DNA of 64,000 nucleotides from Neurospora crassa OR74A (lineage: Eukaryota > Ascomycota > Sordariomycetes > Sordariales > Sordariaceae), in the NCBI RefSeq assembly GCF_000182925.2, contig NC_026505.1, positions 3,224,001 to 3,288,000 on the forward strand, read 5' to 3'. Positions within the stretch are counted from its first letter, which is position 1; every line of letters begins with the position of its first letter. The position numbers and the translations under genes were made by a program. The notes under the pieces are model-generated. The model searched no databases and was not told the origin of the DNA. It saw only the letters and a program-made list of their open reading frames with translations. Below are positions 59,128 to 64,000 of the stretch, in pieces.

Positions 59128-60465
59128 GTGGCTTCCGGAGGAGATTCGGCATCGTCAGGTGCCTTCGTTGCCCAGCTTGCCAACATCACGTCTTTGTTGA
59201 AAGTCCCGACTCAGCTGCAGCCTTACCTCGAGACTACCGCTGAGCATCTAGCCTCAGCTTCAGAGTATCTTCAGTTAGCGACCGGTTTTTCTCCCTCCCA
59301 GGTCTACACTGCCGCCGCTGGTACACTCCTCGCTCTGAGCGTCATCCCCGTCGTCGCCGCCCGGAAATCCAAAAGCAGAAAGGGAGGAAAGATGTCTTGG
59401 TGGGGGCGCCCCAGCTTGTCGCCTTGGAACTCGGGTGTTGGTCAAGGGGGTGTGCCGAGTGTGACTGAGGAAGATTTCAGCTACATCACTACCGAGGATC
59501 TTGATAGTCCTCGATACAGTCAGCGCTACGACTATGCTCGGTCACCACAGGCTGCTGTTCAGGGTATCAGCAGGTACGAAGAACCCGAAGACGACGCTCT
59601 TAACATTGTTTACAAGAACGCTGTGTACCCTGAGGGGTTTCCTGCGTACTCGATTGGCGACGGCAAACTCCTGGTCAGCGATGTGAAGGAGCGAGTGAAG
59701 CTGATCTTGGGGATTTCCGATCGCCACGGGAGGATCCGTCTGTACTACAAGGGCCGGCGCTTGAGGGATGATGACAAGCCCATTCGAGAGTATGGAGCCA
59801 AGCACAACAGCGAGATCACGGTTACGATCAGCGAGCGCGAATCCGAGAGCAGCAGTGATGTGGGGAGCGATGAGATTGTTATTGTTGATCGTGACGGACA
59901 CGAGGTCCGCGAGGAGCCTGAGCCGTCGAAAAAGCATCGTAAGAAGCGCAGGGGCAGGACCAGGGAAGAACGAGGTGCCCGTAGCCCTCAGAGCCCACAA
60001 GAGAGTGTTTCGGATGTTGGTCTCAGAGTGCCGACCGAAGATCCTCGCAAGAGGGCAGCTTCACGAGTTCGATCTCACTCTCCTTCAGCCGAGTCCGGAT
60101 TTTCGGCAGCATCCGGAGTGTCCGGGGTCTCGGCAATCTCCGCTATCTCGGCCGGTAGCGTTACTCGCGCCAGTCCGGCCTCAGTTGCTCCGGGCGGTCC
60201 CATCGAGAAGCTCGATCAAATCGCCGCCCACTTCAACAACACACTCCTGCCATTGTGCCGACAATTTGCGACCCATCCTCCTTCGGATCCTAAAAAGAGA
60301 TCAGAGGAGCACCTCAGGCTTTCAGAGACGATCCTACAGCAGGTCCTCCTGAAGTTTGACGATATCGAAACGGGAGGAGATGTCGCAGTTCGCACAAGGA
60401 GGAAAGAGATGGTGAAGCAATGCCAGGATATTTTGAAGACGCTCGACGAGGCTCTTAAGGCATAA
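59128..60465 (+). CDS. Ubiquitin-like/BAG-domain HSP70 cochaperone, membrane-anchored; probable GTG start
   Basis: The uninterrupted frame ends at 60465. The first ATG is at 59392 and gives 357 aa (MSWWGRPSLSPW). The frame is open further upstream to a stop at 59104-59106, and the upstream part looks coding: an amphipathic segment and a clear transmembrane helix (TLLALSVIPVVAARKSKSRK) of Snl1-type layout. The GTG at 59128 has A at -3 and G at +4 and would start MASGGDSASSG, giving 445 aa. Counting from it, a ubiquitin-like domain lies at about 190-240 (VKLILGISDRHGRIRLYYKG). A basic KKHRKKRRGRTREER stretch follows, and then a BAG domain at about 355-445 (IEKLDQIAAHFNNTLLPLC, KQCQDILKTLDEALKA). 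BAG proteins act as HSP70 nucleotide-exchange factors. A spliced upstream ATG exon is the alternative, but I found no good donor. Confidence 0.85.
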   Translation: MASGGDSASSGAFVAQLANITSLLKVPTQLQPYLETTAEHLASASEYLQLATGFSPSQVYTAAAGTLLALSVIPVVAARKSKSRKGGKMSWWGRPSLSPWNSGVGQGGVPSVTEEDFSYITTEDLDSPRYSQRYDYARSPQAAVQGISRYEEPEDDALNIVYKNAVYPEGFPAYSIGDGKLLVSDVKERVKLILGISDRHGRIRLYYKGRRLRDDDKPIREYGAKHNSEITVTISERESESSSDVGSDEIVIVDRDGHEVREEPEPSKKHRKKRRGRTREERGARSPQSPQESVSDVGLRVPTEDPRKRAASRVRSHSPSAESGFSAASGVSGVSAISAISAGSVTRASPASVAPGGPIEKLDQIAAHFNNTLLPLCRQFATHPPSDPKKRSEEHLRLSETILQQVLLKFDDIETGGDVAVRTRRKEMVKQCQDILKTLDEALKA

Positions 60466-61455
60466 TAGTGTGGACGGTCATAGGCGTAGTACCCGGATTT
60501 TTGTCATTTTTCAAGCTTCATAATCAGCATGAAAATGGAGGGATTTAGGTGGTTCCTCGTTACAAAGTTGACAATACTTTGGTAATCCAGCCATGTGAAA
60601 GGCGCATCGGGGTTACTGGTGCGACGCCACCAGCTGCTCTTCTTTGTTGTGCTTAGATTTCTATAACTGCTTTTGCGGGTTGAAGGCTTCCTGTATCTCT
60701 TGTCCAACGGTGTGACACGAGAACGTGGAAGATAAGAGAATCTAGCATTTTATGCAAAGAACATGGTCCGAAGCTATGGGATGTTGTTGACCAGGTCATA
60801 GATGGTAATTGACTAGGCGTCCCTCCCAAGGCCCAGTTCAAAGAGTTCGCAATGCATACAAAGACTCGTTGGTAACTACCTTGATGGCCAGCAGTGACGT
60901 GACGATGATCGTCCGTCTTGTTGATTGTGAGAAGTCGTCGCTCAAAGTGATGACCACAAACATGGCAAAGGACACAGAATCACAAATCTAACCGTCAATT
61001 TGGAGTTCACTTCACTTATCAGTGTCCGCTGATGAGATCATAGGTAATCATTCTGTCCACGAAAGAACCACTGCAAGTACCTTGAGATCAGAATCAAGGG
61101 GGCCGTGATAAGGTTATCAGCGTGGTCGTCGCGCGCCACAGGATTGCCAAGACACGGGAAGCAACCAAGGCGAAAACCAGCCCCACCAATTACAGACTGT
61201 AGGTCTAACCCTACCCCAACGCCTCAGGCAGCAAAGGCCACACTGGCTGGCAAGCCTCCACCGCGTCCGAAAACGGACTAGTGCATATGTCCCAACACCA
61301 AGCACACGGGCAATTTTCAGCACACACAAAAAAGTCGCAGACCGTCAACCATCGCGAGGTAAGAGCCAGACTTGCTGCCCATTTGATCTGCCGGAGCTTG
61401 ACGGACAGATCGCTAATCTTCCTTCTTTGTCAACCCAGTCTTCCCCGGCAAAGAT
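60466..61455. promoter_or_regulatory. intergenic region and RPL16 promoter
   Basis: About 1 kb without a supported gene. A TCTAACCCTACCCC stretch lies at 61203-61216. The C/T-rich stretch ending at the ATG is the likely leader of RPL16. Confidence 0.4.
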
Positions 61456-62648
61456 GTCTTCTTTCGAGTCTGTGGTACGTTGCGAATCCCCGAAACCGAC
61501 TTGATGATGGATGTGGTTTCCACCGGTTCCATATCCGTATTGCGACGAATGGCTAGGCTGCCGACCGCTGCAGCGACACCGAACGAGATGGCTACGACAT
61601 GTTCGATATGGCGATGGATACGGATATGGAATTGCGCGAAGCTTGGGACATGGCACACTGAGAGGGGCCGGTCGACCGCAAGGGTGCGACAGCAGCAGTT
61701 TTGTGATGGCTAACCTGTTGCTTTACAGGTCGTCATCGACGGCAAGGGCCACCTCCTCGGTCGCCTCGCCAGCATCGTCGCCAAGCAGCTCCTCAACGGC
61801 CAGAAGATCGTTGTCGTCCGCTGCGAGGCTCTCAACATCTCTGGCGAGTTCTTCCGCGCCAAGCGTACGTTACACCTTCACTCCTACACGAAACCGAGAA
61901 ACATGACTGCGACAATGGGCATATTCGGGAGGATTTTGGAATTGGGCACAGCAGGAGGAAGGCAAATTGGGAATCGCAGTCATGGGCGAAACGAACAATA
62001 AGCATCGAACGACGAGAACAGTCAGACTGACACGGAACCGCGATTATAGTCAAGTACCACTCGTACCTGCGCAAGATGACCCGGTACAACCCCACTCGCG
62101 GTGGTGAGTTACAGCCCTTCCGACACGACGACGATGACAGTCGAGTTCTCGGCCAGACAATACTGACTGCGCATAGGTCCCTTCCACTTCCGCGCTCCTT
62201 CCCGCATCTTCTACAAGGCTGTCCGCGGCATGATTCCCCACAAAACTGCCCGTGGCGCCGCTGCCCTTGAGCGCCTCAAGGTCTTCGAGGGTGTCCCTCC
62301 CCCCTATGACAAGAAGAAGAAGATGGTCGTTCCCCAGGCTCTCCGTGTCCTGAGACTCCAGCCCGGTCGCAAGTTCTGCACCGTTGGCCGTCTCAGCTCC
62401 GAGGTCGGCTGGAAGTACGAGGATGTTGTTTCCAGGTACGTCGGTTCTATCAGAGCTGAGGCTCTTGCTTCCCGAAACAGCGTACCTTGTGTTGCTAACT
62501 GCTTGGTAGACTCGAGGAGCGCCGCAAGGCCAAGGGCGCCGCCTACTACGAGCGCAAGAAGGTCGCCGCCCGCCAGCTCTCCGAGGCCAAGAAGAGCGCC
62601 AAGGTCAACGACAAGACCGCCGAGGCTCTCAAGGAGTTCGGCTACTAG
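61456..62648 (+). CDS. RPL16: 60S ribosomal protein uL13 (Rpl16/L13a)
   Basis: Five exons, 61456..61476, 61729..61864, 62050..62103, 62177..62435 and 62510..62648, total 609 nt and give 202 aa, the usual fungal length. The first exon codes only for MSSFESV. Conserved blocks include [39 protein letters not shown] (restored only by joining exons 2 and 3), [59 protein letters not shown], and a basic C-terminal helix ending EFGY. The protein is part of the large ribosomal subunit. Introns 1 (252 bases) and 2 (185 bases) are longer than most here, as is common in fungal ribosomal protein genes. ATG 61456 has A at -3. Confidence 0.97.
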
Positions 62649-64000
62649 AGATAGTAGCTGTTGCTTCATCGACTTTTCATCCTTTGTGCGTTTTCACTCT
62701 AGATTGGCGCGGTTCAGGGCATCATCAACATTTGCGAGGAAATGTGGAGGAGTCAGTGGCTTTTCGACTCGCTGTTTGTCCCAGGCTTGGGACCTCATAC
62801 GAATAAATGATGAGATCACACAACCAATGGAGAGATCATGCATGGGATGAATGGAAGAAACAAGACAAATACCCCCGGGCGTTCAGCATGCAGTTCAGGC
62901 CCTTTGTGTGGTGCGTGCCAGGCGTGTTCTCATGACAGGAAGGGACCCTTGCGTCTCGTAGATGACGACCATGCTGTCCAGCGGCACCCCGTGCACAAGC
63001 CCGAACTGCTGAAGCAAGCCAATGAATGACTACTGCGTACTTAAGCCAAATAATGCTAAAGTCTTCGAACGAACCCTTTGATATCGTAGCGTTGTGCTAC
63101 AGTATCACATTTATTTCCAAGCATGGCTAACGCCTCGAGCCCACGACTTCATCACAACCTTAGGCTAATTATCTAGTGAAGCATCACACCTGACATTGCG
63201 AGCTGGTCAGAGACAAACGGTCCTTTAGTGGCTGTTAATACCTTTCCAAGTCCCCTGGCCAATAACTAATTGAATACTTGTCCGCACGACATCCCAAACC
63301 TTACTGTATTTACCATACAATGACAAACATCGTGATCATCTCATGGTGTACTTATGACTTTGGGGTCTTGGACATAGTCGCCATGTGCAAGTTACCTAGT
63401 CCACACGTCCTAACTCGCATTTGCGCATCGCATATCATGAATGAAGCAAGCTTGTGAAGTTGTACATGTTCCTATTCCAGTTCGGGGGTGGCGTACTTCA
63501 CGTCGACAAGAAGGTCATAAACTTCGTTACTCTTCTTCCCTATAAACCGTCTATAGCAGCCCATATGATCCGGCGCTTGAAACCTTGACTTGTTCTAAGT
63601 CTGTCATTCCTTTGTAGTTTTTGTGTTGAGCATCACTTTTCTAAAATAGCATTGCCAATCTTGCACAAGGATATTCCGCCTCTTTCCCTTTCAGGATCTC
63701 ACGATGTCTTTCACTCACAAGTGCAATTACACGGAAGACGGGTTTACGTTAGATTCCAACCAGACTCGAGTCTCTCACGCCAATCGAGCTAGGTAAAAAG
63801 TATGCTGGGACCATTGTCTATGTGTACAAATGATTGAAATCCGCATTACCGATTCTTAGATTATGTTCTCCATTTATATATACATTCCCCTTTCCTTCTC
63901 TTTCCTGCTTTTCTTCTTTTCTTACTATCTGCTTTCTCCTTTCTCTCTTGCCACCACAGAACTCTAACCTCTGGTTGGCCCAACCAATAGCTCGCAAATA
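62649..64000. other. 3' flank of RPL16 and right edge
   Basis: No supported gene. A TATAAA sequence near 63540 followed by an ATG at 63704 (MSFTHKCNYTEDGFTLDSN, open to a weak GTAAAA donor near 63795) could be the start of a gene leaving the window, but nothing confirms it. The last 100 bases are T/C-rich. Confidence 0.35.

Noticed and set aside
61477-62049. C/D-box snoRNA in RPL16 introns 1 or 2
   Set aside because: Intron 1 has TGATGAT near 61502 and CTGA near 61662, but they are about 160 bases apart and no terminal stem is visible; intron 2 shows only weak matches. Not enough to call.
63704-63800. Possible first exon at the right edge
   Set aside because: A short ATG frame with a weak donor and no continuation visible in the window; noted only in the edge entry.

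Overview
The window reads as nuclear chromosomal DNA of a filamentous ascomycete, most likely a Sordariomycete. The evidence is the many short phase-consistent introns (about 55-250 bases, GTRNGT donors, CTAAC/CTGAC-type branch sites), large intergenic spaces with short C/T-rich leaders, a V-ATPase A subunit of exactly the Neurospora length (607 aa) without the yeast intein, and lineage-typical families (161-aa tropomyosin, DUF4048, DUF1766/T5orf172, Zn2Cys6 regulator, SCF F-box protein GrrA). Species cannot be fixed from the sequence alone. I recognise no rRNA, CRISPR array, virus-like element or intact transposon.

Layout. 0-5.5 kb: divergent pair BIG1 (minus, its 3' end lies outside the window) and RRP17 (plus), then divergent tropomyosin (minus) and a securin-like gene (plus). 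7-15.3 kb: SET1 (COMPASS H3K4 methyltransferase) and VMA1, both plus. 17-18.4 kb: DUF4048 coiled-coil protein (minus). 18.4-35.5 kb is gene-poor: tRNA-Ile(AAT) with an intron, an isolated Zn2Cys6 regulator (24.6-26.2 kb), tRNA-Thr(AGT), and a bifunctional para-aminobenzoate synthase (27.6-30.0 kb, minus), followed by 5.5 kb with no convincing gene. 35.5-45 kb: DUF1766 protein, a candidate two-exon 164-aa gene, Mn/Fe superoxide dismutase, a secreted Ser/Thr-rich protein, a HotDog thioesterase. 46 kb: intron-containing tRNA-Met(CAT) and tRNA-Tyr(GTA). 48.3-50.9 kb: GrrA. 54.1-62.7 kb: AIM18-like mitochondrial protein, dithiol glutaredoxin, a ubiquitin-like/BAG-domain membrane protein, and ribosomal protein uL13 (Rpl16).

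The genes are mostly housekeeping (ribosome biogenesis, cytoskeleton, mitosis, chromatin, V-ATPase, folate precursor, redox, protein quality control) and form no single pathway or metabolite cluster. The most unusual signals concern start choice. The BAG gene has an open frame running well upstream of its first ATG, and there is no ATG in any plus-strand frame for about 835 bases before it; this suggests near-cognate (GTG) initiation of a membrane-anchored isoform. The glutaredoxin gene has a weak-context first ATG followed 45 bases later by a strong one, an arrangement that would give mitochondrial and cytosolic forms. Other points are a VMA1 intron with competing 3' splice sites, a recurring intergenic TACCTAGGTA-like motif, and a previously unlabelled two-exon gene at 37.2-37.7 kb.
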